From Allolobophora icterica (lineage: Eukaryota; Annelida; Clitellata; Crassiclitellata; Lumbricidae), in assembly GCA_963556255.1 (NCBI GenBank), contig OY744604.1:93320635-93384634 (forward strand): DNA of 64,000 nt, written 5' to 3'. Positions within the stretch are counted from its first letter, which is position 1. Each line of letters opens with the position of its first letter. The translations under genes were made by a program, and so were the position numbers. The notes beneath the pieces were generated by a model. The model saw nothing but the letters and a program-made list of their open reading frames with translations. It was not told the origin of the DNA and made no database searches. Positions 11,533-21,359 of this stretch are shown piece after piece.

Positions 11533-11811
11533 ACAACCCTCTGCTGTCGCAGATGCATTGAGGAGTACTGTTTCAAACATTTAGCACAACTGCGAAACGG
11601 TTGCGGGACAAAACCATGCGCTAAATGTGGGAGGGGTATTAAAACACGCGTAGGTGAATGCACGAAGTGTGGTTATTTCGCTAAATATTTCAGAGCTCGA
11701 AGAGGTGGGTTAATTCGTGAATTTAATAAAGAATGGAAACGTCTATCATCTATATCATTTGACCACAAAAAAGATTTTCTATTTAAAGAAAAGATAAAGT
11801 TATTGTTTTGA
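11533..11811 (+). pseudogene. Polinton Cys-rich zinc-ribbon-like protein, 5' end lost
   Basis: The open frame has no ATG and starts just after the hAT MITE. It reads CCRRCIEEYCFKH, then CGTKPCAKCGRGIKTRVGEC and CTKCGYF, then a basic tail, ending in TGA 5 bases before the ATG of the next frame. Paired CxxC motifs suggest a small zinc-binding protein. I do not recognise the family. The missing start is most simply explained by the MITE insertion upstream. Confidence 0.5.
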
Positions 11812-11816
11812 GATAA

Positions 11817-14800
11817 ATGAATCCCCTAGATATTACGATGGATAAAAACATTAAGCATTTGCTGAATGAGTTTACCGGGCCACCAGCTCTTCGGCCTGTT
11901 CTACAGAATATCTTAGACGAACCTATCCCAGATGCAGTCAAAACTACAGACACTGCTTCCAAGGCCAATTCCTCCAGTGCGCAAGCATAGAGGGACAAAA
12001 CGTAAGGCCTTTCTGGCAGAATTTGACCCACTCCTAATTAAGAAGGATAGACGTGGGCCACCACCATTTCTAGTGCACAGAGAGCTCGCCAATCAGCTTC
12101 TGAGAGACTTCCGTGCCGAAGTACCGCTTAATCACAGGCTGGAAGGAGATGCGTTAGCTTTCTTGAGTGCAATGGAGCACAACATTGAGTCGGAGCTAAA
12201 CGAAGAGCTCTTAAAAAATGGCGGTCTAAAATACTGGCAAGTGTTGACTGTTGATTTGGGAAAGTAGGCACCAACTGTCGATAATGTGTATGATGGCAAC
12301 GCGGCTCCTGGTACTATTACCAACACGGCCTACTTTCGAAGCAAAGCAGTAATAATTACGAATGTGGGTAAAATCCAAGGGGCTATACGGAAGGCCAAGG
12401 CCGAAGTGCCCAAACTCCTCGAGGAGCATACCAATGAAGGAGCAGGTTGGAAGGTGAAGCGGGTCGTAGCGCTAGACCTCGGTGTTGCAAGATATAAACC
12501 TTTCAGAGGTAATAGCTACTTTCCCACACCGAAGTACATACCTCCACGCACAGTCATAAACGTGCAAAACAAAGACAACCGCTGCTTCGAGTGTGCCATA
12601 CTAAGCGCAATGTACCCAGCAGATCAAAATCCGAATCGCCACTATAAGTATCAGGCCCACCTGCAGGAGCTAAACTTTGACGGTATAGTATTTCCAAAAA
12701 AGATTACAGATATCGACAAGTTTGAGCGTCAAAACCCAACTATATGCGTTTCAATCTTCGGGTGGGATAAAGCTTTGTATCCAATTCACATATCAAACCG
12801 GGCCAGTGTCCTCAATGTTGACCTTCTACTCCTGGCCGACGACGCAAATGAAAATTTTCATTATGTCTGGATCAAGGATATAGCCCGCAAGCTTTATAAA
12901 AACAGCAAATTTCAAGGACGAAAACATCCATGTCGTCGCTGTCTACACATATTCTGTAGACAAGACTTGCTTGATGCCCATATCAAAGATTGTCAGGGCA
13001 TCAGTAAGAAACCTCAGCGGATTGAGATGCCAAAAGAGGATGAAAATATCCTCAAATTCCAGAACCATCGCAAACAGATGCGAGTTCCTTACATCATCTA
13101 TGCCGACTTTGAGGCTCTAAACACTCCATTTATGGGTGCAGCCATGAACCCCAGCGAGAGCAACACCAGACAGATAGCTGAACAGAAACCATGTAGTTTT
13201 TGTTATATAGTAGTTCGATGCGACAGCCGCACGAAGAAATCAGTCTAACACCGGGGAGAGAACGCCGTGGAAGAATTCCTACTACGAATACAAGGCGAGC
13301 TGGCCTCTATCAAACAAAGGATGGCCACCCCAGCTAAGATAGTTATGTCAGCGGCCGATCGCCAATCCTTCCGCGAGGCTATCGAATGTCACATCTGCGG
13401 AGGAGCGCTCGAAGCGGATAGAGTTCGTGACCACTGCCACATCACCGGTAAGTACCGAGGTGCTGCTTACAACGCTTGCAACCTCAAACTTCGAATATAT
13501 CCAGATAAGTGTAAGGTACCTGTGGTTTTTCACAATCTACGACGTTACGACAGCCACCTCATAATGCAAGCGATAGGTAGCTGTGAGGCCGCACAGGATG
13601 AGGAAATTGAAATTAACTGTATTCCAAACAATATGGAGAAATATATGACATTTAACATTGGACAACTGCAGTTTTCTCGATAGTCTCCAGTTTCTAAACA
13701 GCTCGTTGGATAAATATTCAGGAAACCTGTCGCTACAGGATCTGAAAGTCACAACGGCGTATATAAACGAAAATTTCGTTCATAATGAAATGTTAAAATT
13801 GTATATTTTGAGACGAAAGGGTGTTTATTGTTATGAATACATCCATGATTATCACCGCTTCGAAGAAGAACAACTTCCACCCAAAGAAGCGTTCTTCAGC
13901 AAGCTCACCCGAGAGAACATTTTCGACGAGGATTATCAACACGCCCAACGAGTGTGGAATGAATTCGACTGTAAGACTCTGGGCGACTATCACGACTTAT
14001 ATCTCCGTACGGAGGTATTTCTACTAGCCGATGTATTCGAGACCTTCAGATACACATCGATGAAACACTACAGTCTGGATCCGGCAAATTACTTCGGCCT
14101 GCCAGGAATGGTGTGGGACGCTTTGTTGAAAAAGACAAAAATTAAGCTCCAATTTTTCACCGATATAGACATGCACTTGTTCGAAGAGAGAGGTCTCAGA
14201 GGTGGAATCTCGATGGTATCTAAACGCTTCGCAAAGGCCAACAACCCGCAAAGCCTAGATCATGAAACCACAAAACCAAAAAACTGGATCATGTACCTCG
14301 ACGCGAATAATCTTTACGGTTGGGCGATGCAACAGCCGCTGCCAGTTGGATGATTCAGCTGGGAAAGTTCAACTCTTGATGAATGTTGGAAACTCCAGAC
14401 GACGCGCCTGAAGGCTTCCTACTCGAAGACGATCTTGAGTACCGGGAGCACCTCCACAATGCTCATAACGACTATCCCCTAGCACCGGAGACCCTGACAG
14501 TCCAAGAGGCGTGGTTGAGCGACTATCAGAATGTGCTTACGAACGAGTTGGGAGGCAAGTGCACAAAGCATGTGAAATTAGTACCAAGCCTACGACCTAA
14601 GGAGCGGTATGTAGTTTATTATCGAAATCTCAAACTCTACCACTCTTTGGGCCTTCGAGTTTCTAAGATCCATCGTGCCATTAAATTCAGTCAAGAAGCC
14701 TGGATGCCTCCATACATCGAGATGAACACGAAATTGAGGGCGAAGGCAACGTCGGAATTTGAAAAGGACCTCTTCAAGCTGGCTAATAATGCGGTCTTTG

Positions 14801-15577
14801 GCAAGACCATGGAAACTCTTAGAAAAAGAATCAGAGTTGACCTGGTACCGACCACCTCGAAAGTTGACAAACTTCGTAAACTAATTGCCGACCCGGCCTA
14901 TACTGTATATCACACAAAATCTTCAACGACCAACTTGCCGCGATTCACAGTTTGAAAAACAAGCTCAAGTTAAACAGACCTGTATATGTCGGCTATGCTG
15001 TCCTCGACCTGTCCAAACATTTGATGTACGACTTCTGGTACAACGATGTGAAAACGAGTACGGAGAATAAGCCCAGTTGCTAAATACAGAAATTGACAGT
15101 CTGTTATTCCAGGTGGAGACTCCGAACACCTACAGTGATATGTGGAACAAAAGACACCTCTACGACCTCTCCCAGTTTCCTAAAGACAGCCCATACTACG
15201 ACGCCGAGAACAAGAAAGTCGTGGGCAAGTTCAAGGACGAATGTAATGGAGTTGCCATCGCGGAATTTGTAGGAGTTCGCCCGAAGATGTACTCGATCTT
15301 AAAATCCGGCGGTTGAGAGATCACGAAAGCAATAGGCGTTCAGAGAGCGGTCGTGAAGAAGGATCTGCACCACGAGCTATACAAGGAATGTCTTTTCGAA
15401 CGAGAAGAGATGCGACACACACAAGTCATGATTCGAAGCCACGACCACCAGATGGGAGTGTACGAGCAGAATAAGATCAGCCTTTTTCCCTTAGACACAA
15501 AAAAGTGGATATCTCCGGACGGGATTACAACGCTGGCTTACGGGCATTACAAACTCGATGAGTTCGTCAACGGTTGA
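11817..15577 (+). pseudogene. polB: Polinton DNA polymerase type B (protein-primed family), broken
   Basis: Replication enzyme of the element. The N-terminal region starts MNPLDITMDKNIK at 11817 and shifts frame near 11940-11990. Visible in order: a Cys/His finger (CRRCLHIF..DAHIKDC), exonuclease motif I (IIYADFEAL), an endonuclease-VII-like HNH insertion (CHICGG...DHCHITGKYRG), polymerase motif A (DANNLYGW, about 14300) and motif B (LANNAVFGKTMET, about 14790). Where the family has YxDTDS (motif C) this copy reads NTEIDS at about 15085, losing one catalytic aspartate. Breaks: in-frame stops at 12265-12267, 13246-13248, 14351-14353 and 15313-15315; frame changes near 13680, 14375, 14920 and 15070. 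About 1,250 codons in total, normal for Polinton polymerases. Not functional. Confidence 0.9.
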
Positions 15578-16571
15578 GTATTCTGTCGGGGGGTAGCACA
15601 GTACCCATAGGAACTAAAAGCAGCTCCTCGCGTACAAAACCGCGGCCAGTTCCATCACCAAGATGGTACAAAGCCGGCTGACCTACCCGCCGAACAACAT
15701 CCAAAATAGTGTGGATGGTGAGCGACCAGTTTGGGTCGGTGGCACGTTTGCTACCACCCTCGAGCTCGCCGGGAGCGTACAAATACCGAACTAGAACGTT
15801 ATGGCCAAGAATGGGTTCATCCAGGCCTACGACACGACAGGCGGGAAGAGATGGCTTCTGTACCGCCTTAGCAGCCTCAATAGCCTCAGCCGGCTTTTTC
15901 TCGAGCAAACGCATCGGCTCATCGTTTAGTGCAGCTACAACTTCGGGCAATCGTCGAACCCATTCAACCGACCTCTCGGATGATCCCCTTGCAGCCAGGA
16001 GCAATTCCTGAGCGTATTAAGCACCGAAGAGTCGCTCGGCCAGAGTCCGGTTAAAGCGTTCAACGATGCCTTGTTGGCGATGATTTCCGGCCTGTCCGCG
16101 TGTTACAAGAACATCGTGTTTCACCAACAACGGCGTATAAACACCCATAAATTCGCGGCCAGGGTCGACTTGGAGGAGTCGAGGCCAAGTTAGTGGGCCC
16201 CTCTTACAGATCCGGTTTAAAGCAGCGGCGACTTCAGCCGCACTTTTATCAGTCAACGGTTCAGCTTCTTTGTATCATGAAGCAACATCGACAACAGTGA
16301 GAGCGTATTTAGAAGTCTTGCGACCTACATTATCGTGAGGTAAAACAGGAGAGCGGCTTGGTGTATGGCGTTTTGGCGATTTTCCTCGAACTTTGGACGC
16401 GGTATGCGGCGGGGAACGGGTAGATAAAATCTGCCACACAGCTTGCTTCTGTAGCCAATCACGAGCCTCCGCCTCGGAAACTTTGGCGGCTGAGGCTAGT
16501 TTTTTCACCGCGCCATTTCCTCGCCAGTAACCCCTAGGGCTGTAATAGACGGCTGAAAGGTGCTTAGACAT
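15567..16571 (-). pseudogene. int: Polinton rve-family (DDE) integrase, two in-frame stops
   Basis: Retroviral-type integrase that would insert the element. A single minus-strand frame from MSKHLSAVYYSPRGYWRG (ATG at 16571) to the stop at 15567, about 335 codons. The core motifs are in place: LTVVDVAS (first Asp), LLQVDPGREF (second Asp) and GIVERFNRTL (Glu), with 34 residues between second Asp and Glu. The N-terminal helical part (AKVSEAEARDWLQKQA) and a C-terminal SH3-like/chromodomain-like part (HNVLVRYLY...) flank the core. TGA at 16275-16277, just after the first Asp motif, and TAA at 16017-16019 break it; otherwise the frame is preserved. It is convergent with polB, the two 3' ends meeting at about 15570. 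Confidence 0.92.
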
Positions 16572-16637
16572 TTCAGTAAAACTATATATTAGAAACAGGT
16601 AAACACAAACACAAATGAGTTTCATTTGGGTTTACGT

Positions 16638-17194
16638 TCATTTGCATTTTCGCCTTCCGACACCCATCCTCAGCCTGGACTTCGCTGACATAATGGCCGA
16701 TACGAGCCGGGCGTCTTTCTTCTCATAATCTGGAGTTTCATCGGTGAGTGCTATTTTCGACGCGGCTGCAGCGAGACTATCATCTGCGTGGTTACGCCCT
16801 GGTGTAGCTTTATGAACTGCGTAGGCTACATCATGGTAGAGGCACGCACGGTCGAGCTGATTAACACCGTTATAACGCTGTTACAGCCGTTTATCGAGTT
16901 TGTGAATGGCCCACAGTAAGAGTATCTCCCCGTGTTCTGAAAAGAACCTGCCGGATGATCCTCCGAAGACATACCGGATGGAAGGCTCATTTGCATCTCA
17001 GGCAGAGGAAGAGCGTTGAGGGCGCTATTCAGCAACGAACCTCCATAAGTCTTGCGAGCTTCCGACCGCAAAATTTGGCTCTTCTTTGCACCACAGACGG
17101 GACAGGTTCCCTTCTTGGCTGGCCGACCGTTTCGTAACTTGACGATTGTTTCATTTAAAGTCCCAGTATGTTTCTTACATCGCAGGCAATACAT
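16638..17194 (-). pseudogene. Polinton zinc-ribbon + phospholipase A2 protein, frameshifted
   Basis: From ATG at 17194 the minus strand reads MYCLRCKKHTGTLNE and CPVCGAKK, a CxxC...CxxC zinc ribbon known from adintovirus/Polinton proteins. Then NALPLPEMQM and RYSYCGPFT, which fits the calcium loop of parvovirus-type PLA2 (YCGPG/YxGPG). The catalytic His-Asp helix, ACLYHDVAY, lies in another minus frame (about 16815-16845), so an indel near 16880 separates the two halves. A Lys/Arg-rich tail ends at 16638. In parvoviruses this domain opens endosomal membranes; the role in Polintons is inferred. It starts about 20 bases from the ATPase start, head to head. Confidence 0.8.
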
Positions 17195-17214
17195 TGTTTT
17201 GGTTGAATACAATC

Positions 17215-17948
17215 ACAAGTCGTTGTCTCTATATGAAATAACAAATTTCGATCTCGAAGCCGACGATGGGAAAAAACACCACCATTGGTTGCTGCCATCA
17301 AGCATACGGTGTATCATCTGCGGGCCTAGCGAATGTGGGAAAACAAACCTACTGCTTAACTTTCTGTTGAAGAAGTGTTACCTGCGTTTTGATCGGCTGT
17401 ACCTCTACTCAAAGTCTCTGGGACAGGAAAAATATCAGTTTCTTCGGGACTGGATCACAGAGTTGGAAAAAGTTGCTGGGAAAGAAGTGGCCTCTTTTCA
17501 CTCCTCATCCGAAGATCATAATTCCAGTCGAATCGTTAAATAAGAATGCCAGAAGCCTTCTCGTTTTCGATGACGTCATGCTCGAAAAACAGGGATTAAT
17601 CGAGAAATATTTCACCATGGGGAGGCACGGTGGAGCGAGCTGCTTCTACCTAACTCACAATTACTTCCGCATTCCCAAGCAAGCCATCCGTGACAATGCC
17701 AATCTTATCGTCCACTTCAACCAAGATAGTAAAAATTTGCGAGCTACTCACGATACGTTCGTGGGTAGAGATATGCCGATGTAGTTGGTAATGTGGTGAA
17801 AGCTGGCGCCACAACAGCGTCTGCCGTCAGGCAAATTGTCGATGCCGTAAAAGCTGCGGTGGAAACGCAAATGAAAAAATCAGATGCGGCTGTTCCCGCA
17901 CCTTTTGAGAAGGCACTCAGCGACAAGAGCATCGAATACTTAAAATAA
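17215..17948 (+). pseudogene. Polinton genome-packaging ATPase (A32/FtsK-HerA type), frameshifted
   Basis: Motor that would fill the capsid with DNA. Begins around YEITNFDLEADDGKK; Walker A is ICGPSECGKTNLL (about 17320) and Walker B is SLLVFDDVML (about 17565), followed by the usual GRHGGASCFYLTHNYFRIPK sensor stretch. No in-frame ATG is found at the start. The frame changes between about 17500 and 17525 and again near 17780, where the first frame stops at 17784. A further open stretch, YADVVGNVVKAG...EYLK, runs to TAA at 17948. It may be the C-terminus in a third frame or a separate small protein. Confidence 0.87.
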
Positions 17949-18186
17949 TTGGCTGCTAGTCCGACCGCCGCACCGGAAACAGCTGACATAAACTGTCGCA
18001 TTGCTGGATCTGGTTTCAAGACCATAAAGCCGAGCCGGGATAAGGGCCTGTTTCTCCCAAAATGAAATAAAATATACCGATAAAATCACAAAGCGCAATA
18101 AAAAAGTGAAAAAAACTGCTTTTGCCCACCACAAACGAATTTCATTTGTGACATGATTTATAATTGAAACTTGAACTTTTTTACCT
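17949..18186 (+). other. Polinton spacer between ATPase and capsid genes
   Basis: The frame read through TAA at 17946-17948 stays open to TGA near 18064 (...GFKTIKPSRDKGLFLPK), so it may belong to a small decayed gene. The rest is A/T-rich and could carry the capsid promoter; no motif is clear. Confidence 0.35.
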
Positions 18187-19493
18187 ATGATAATGTCGGC
18201 ATTTGACGTGCCGAGTGAAATGTTAGATCTCGCTTCGGCGGTGCCCGATGACAATAGCATCGAATCGTTTGAATGCCGCGAGTATGAATCGCAAAAACCC
18301 CGCGGCTATCAACAACGGCCAGGCCATACAGATAGACATCCAGAACCAAGACATCTTCACCCAACCTTCCAAGAGCTACCTTCTTGTGGAGGGCAGGCTT
18401 ACATCAACTGGCGCGGCTTACGTCGCAGGCACATTGACGACATTCATCAACAACGCCATCGCGTACATGTTCTCTCAGATCCTATACCTGGCTAACAACA
18501 CCGAGATACAGAACGTAATGTCGCCTGGTCAAGCCACGACGATGAAAGGCATGCTGGTATACGGCGACGACTTCTCCAAGGCCGAAGGTTTAAACATGTG
18601 TTGGCAGAAGGACACAACTGCGGCGGCGGCGGCGGCCGCGAATCTCGGCTTTGAGGCCCGTCGGTAGATGATCATTGCTAAGCCAGACACTATTGGCACA
18701 TTTTTATTCATCGTTCCCTTAAGACATCTATTCGGTTTCTGCGATGATTACCACAAGGTCGTATACGGAATAAAACACTCCCTACTGCTGAGCCGGCAGG
18801 GGGATGCAGACGCGAGCTTCAAGGAAGCCGCTGTTGCCAATGGCCAGATAACGCGGACTAAACTCTCCTGGTTCGTGCAACATATAATACCCGCTCTAGA
18901 GTTTAAGAGCATGCTTATGAAGCAGATTGAGGCTAAGGTTAAGGTGCCTGTAGCATTCCGCGCCATGCAATGCGACAACATTGCGGTACCGCGAGCGACG
19001 ACGTTTTCCTGGCGTTTGAGCGCTAAATCAGGTACGGAAAAGCCACGCTGGATTCTTGTAGCTTTTCAGACTGGAAAGAATGCAAACCAAGGCCAGAATC
19101 CGCCTCTGTTCGACCATGTACAGGTTCGCAACATCTTTGCCATGCTTAACACCGATCGCTACCCCGTGGTTGACATGAATCTCGACTTCACCAAGAGGAC
19201 AACCTCTCACGCTTATAAGGCCCTACGTGACTTCAAGGAAGAATATTGCGGGATAGACGCGCGTGAATCATCGTGCCAAGTAACACCAATCGACTTCGTA
19301 GATTATGTTTCCGATATTCGTCCTGAACGTGCGCAGACAATGCGAACGTCTGAAAAACTCTGTGCAGGACGTACAAATCAAAGTGGACTTTAACGCCGCG
19401 GTACCAAACAATACGACAGCATATGCCGTCCTGATCAGCGACCGACTTCTGAACTTTGAATCGGATGGTAGCAAATTTAACGTCGTCTACTGA
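18187..19493 (+). pseudogene. Polinton major capsid protein (double jelly-roll), broken
   Basis: Hexon-like coat protein, about 435 codons, the usual size. Start MIMSAFDVPSEMLDLASAVP; the frame shifts near 18285. The main part holds IQIDIQNQDIFTQPSKSYLL, NAIAYMFSQILY, GLNMCWQKDT, GTFLFIVPLRHLFGFCDDY, VPRATTFSWRLS and MLNTDRYPVVDMNLDF, the pattern of the DJR-like capsid family annotated in many invertebrate genomes. In-frame TAG at 18665-18667, next to an Ala run encoded by (GGC)n. A second frameshift lies near 19310, and the end reads QAYAV-like AYAVLISDRLLNFESDG to TGA at 19493. The ORFs lie in the standard order after the ATPase. Confidence 0.88.
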
Positions 19494-19558
19494 TTATGCA
19501 TAATCGACGGTTTCACATTTAGATAAAAGACCCTCTTTTTGATATATTTTTTCCAAAA

Positions 19559-20134
19559 ATGAAAAGTGAATACGTTGCGTTCGGCCTTTCACTGACCGAA
19601 GGACAAAAGACAACATTGGTCACGGCAGCACGCGCGTGCACTGGTGCCACGATCCGGCTCACACATGGCCAGCTTCGTGGAGACGATAAGCTCGCTCTCA
19701 CAAAAGTTCAAGCCGCACGAATCGCGAAGAAGATTTCGGAAGGCGTTGGCATAGAGCTGAGATTCACCAAAAGGCAATTGAAAAAGATGACAAAATCGGG
19801 CGGATTTCTTCCGCTACTGGCTCTCCTCCCGCTAATTTTTTGTGTTGGTTAACCGCGGTGGGTACCGCGGCTGGTTGGGCCGCCGCGGAGGCAAAGGCAG
19901 GGCACAACAAACAGGCCAGCGATGCAGAGGCTGCACGCAAGAGACAGGCCAGCGATGCAGCTCTAGCCGAGAAAAAAACGGGTCGACGACGCCGCACTGG
20001 CGGAGGCGGAGCGTCACAATCGCGATCTCGAAGCCCAGGTTCGCGGGTCCGGTTTATATCTCGGGAGCCAGACTTGTGGTGGCTGTTGTCCAATGTGCAA
20101 AGGATCGGGTCTCTACATCGGGCAAAAAAACTAA
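19559..20134 (+). pseudogene. Polinton pX-like virion protein (GSGLYLG motifs), frameshifted
   Basis: ATG at 19559, 65 bases after the capsid stop. The start is basic (LSLTEGQKTTLVTAARAC, IRLTHGQLRGDD), then FTKRQLKKMTKSGGFLPLLA and LLPLIF, a Lys-rich segment running into a hydrophobic one as in adenovirus pX/pVI-like peptides. The first frame stops at 19852; the next frame continues TAVGTAAGWAAAEAKAGHN with two copies of (K)RQASDAALAEK-type helix, then a third frame has ERHNRDLEAQ and two GSGLY[LI]G motifs to TAA at 20134. I infer a DNA-condensing or membrane-active minor virion protein. Confidence 0.68.
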
Positions 20135-21329
20135 AACGTTTGAGCAACTTAAACATAAAGTTGCAAGGGTTCTGCCGCATTTTCGCGGTGTCTTCATGCG
20201 GGATGATCTGCCTGCCTTGGCTCGTGATGAGGAGTGTGGAGTTGTTAATTTAGATTCTGGTTCTGGTGATGGTACTCACTGGGTCGCCTATTGGATAGAT
20301 GGGCCTACAGCTATATATTTTGATAGTTATGGGCTGGATCCGCCTATAGAAATTGATCGATGTTTAACCCTCGAGTGCCCAAGCTATTTTTTGGTACACG
20401 AATGCCCAACGGGGCGGTCCGACCGGACCCCAGTGTTATCATTGTGATATCTGGAGAACGGATTGGAATATTTTAACGGGATTTGGCTTGTTAGAATCCA
20501 AATTCAATTTGCAATCGATTAATATATGGAATTTCACAGTAGCGCCACCTGGTGAAACTTTATTTGAACTTTAATACTCGTTTGTAGTATTTTGCAATTT
20601 CGGGATTTTTCGCATGTATTCAATTGTACGCATGTAGTTGTTGCCTGGTTGTGGGTTACAGGATTGGAATATTTTAAAAGGATTTGGCTTTTTATAATCC
20701 AAATTCAATTTGCATTCGACTGATATATGGTATTTCACAATAGCTTGCGCTTAAAAAAAATTTCTGGGCTGGTAAACCATATGCCAGTATGAACATCAGC
20801 CGCATATCCTGGGGTGTCCCTGGTATATGCTATGGTTGTTGGGTACAGGAATGGAATATTTTAACGGGATTTGGCTTGTTATAATCCAAATTTAATTTGC
20901 AATCGACTGATATATGGTATTTCACAATAACGTGCGTTAAAAAATTTATTTTTTGGCTGGTAAATCATGTACCAGTATGACAATCAGCCGCATATCTTGG
21001 GGGTGCCCTTGGTATGTGCTATTGTTGGGGGCTACAGGGTGGCAAAATAATCACGCAAAATACATCATACGAAGCCCAATTGAAGGCTTTAGGATGTCCT
21101 AAAACCATTTTTACAATTTCGCTGCCGTTCTAAAGTTATCCGTGGAAAAGCGGGTCTGGGGTCCGATCGGACCCCCTTGGGCATTCGAGGGTTAAACCGT
21201 TCCATAAGAACATAGACGTTCCAGTTGCAGAGTCCCGATGATGTTGTATGTGTTCATCTCTGCCTGCTCGTTCTAAGAGAGCTCGCTGCTGGAAAGAATT
21301 TTGAAGACATAGTTCTTGACCTATGTTAG
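20135..21329 (+). pseudogene. Polinton adenain-like cysteine protease, split by a transposon
   Basis: Maturation protease of the C5 (adenovirus protease) type. The 5' part reads PHFRGVFMRDDLPALA, then GTHWVAYW (catalytic His) and YFDSYGLDPP (acidic residue and substrate loop). At TTAA 20364-20367 the frame enters an 824-bp piggyBac-like element. Beyond the second TTAA (21192-21195) the C-terminal part resumes as FQLQSPDDVVCVHLCLLVLREL, holding the Gln and the Cys helix, with one stop (TAG) between. It ends at 21329. No ATG is visible at the 5' end; the gene follows pX directly. All catalytic residue positions are recognisable but the gene is dead. Confidence 0.85.
20368..21191. mobile_element. 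Non-autonomous piggyBac-like element inside the protease gene
   Basis: Ends CCCTCGAGTGCCCAAG and, inverted, CCCTCGAATGCCCAAG (15 of 16 identical), each next to TTAA (20364-20367, 21192-21195), the piggyBac signature. A subterminal palindrome GGTCCGACCGGACCC occurs near both ends. The interior has three tandem-like copies of a unit of about 190 bp built on GATTGGAATATTTTAACGGG (about 20460, 20660, 20845). No transposase. Confidence 0.88.
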
Positions 21330-21359
21330 ACTTCCCGTCACCCTCTTTGTATAAAAAAA

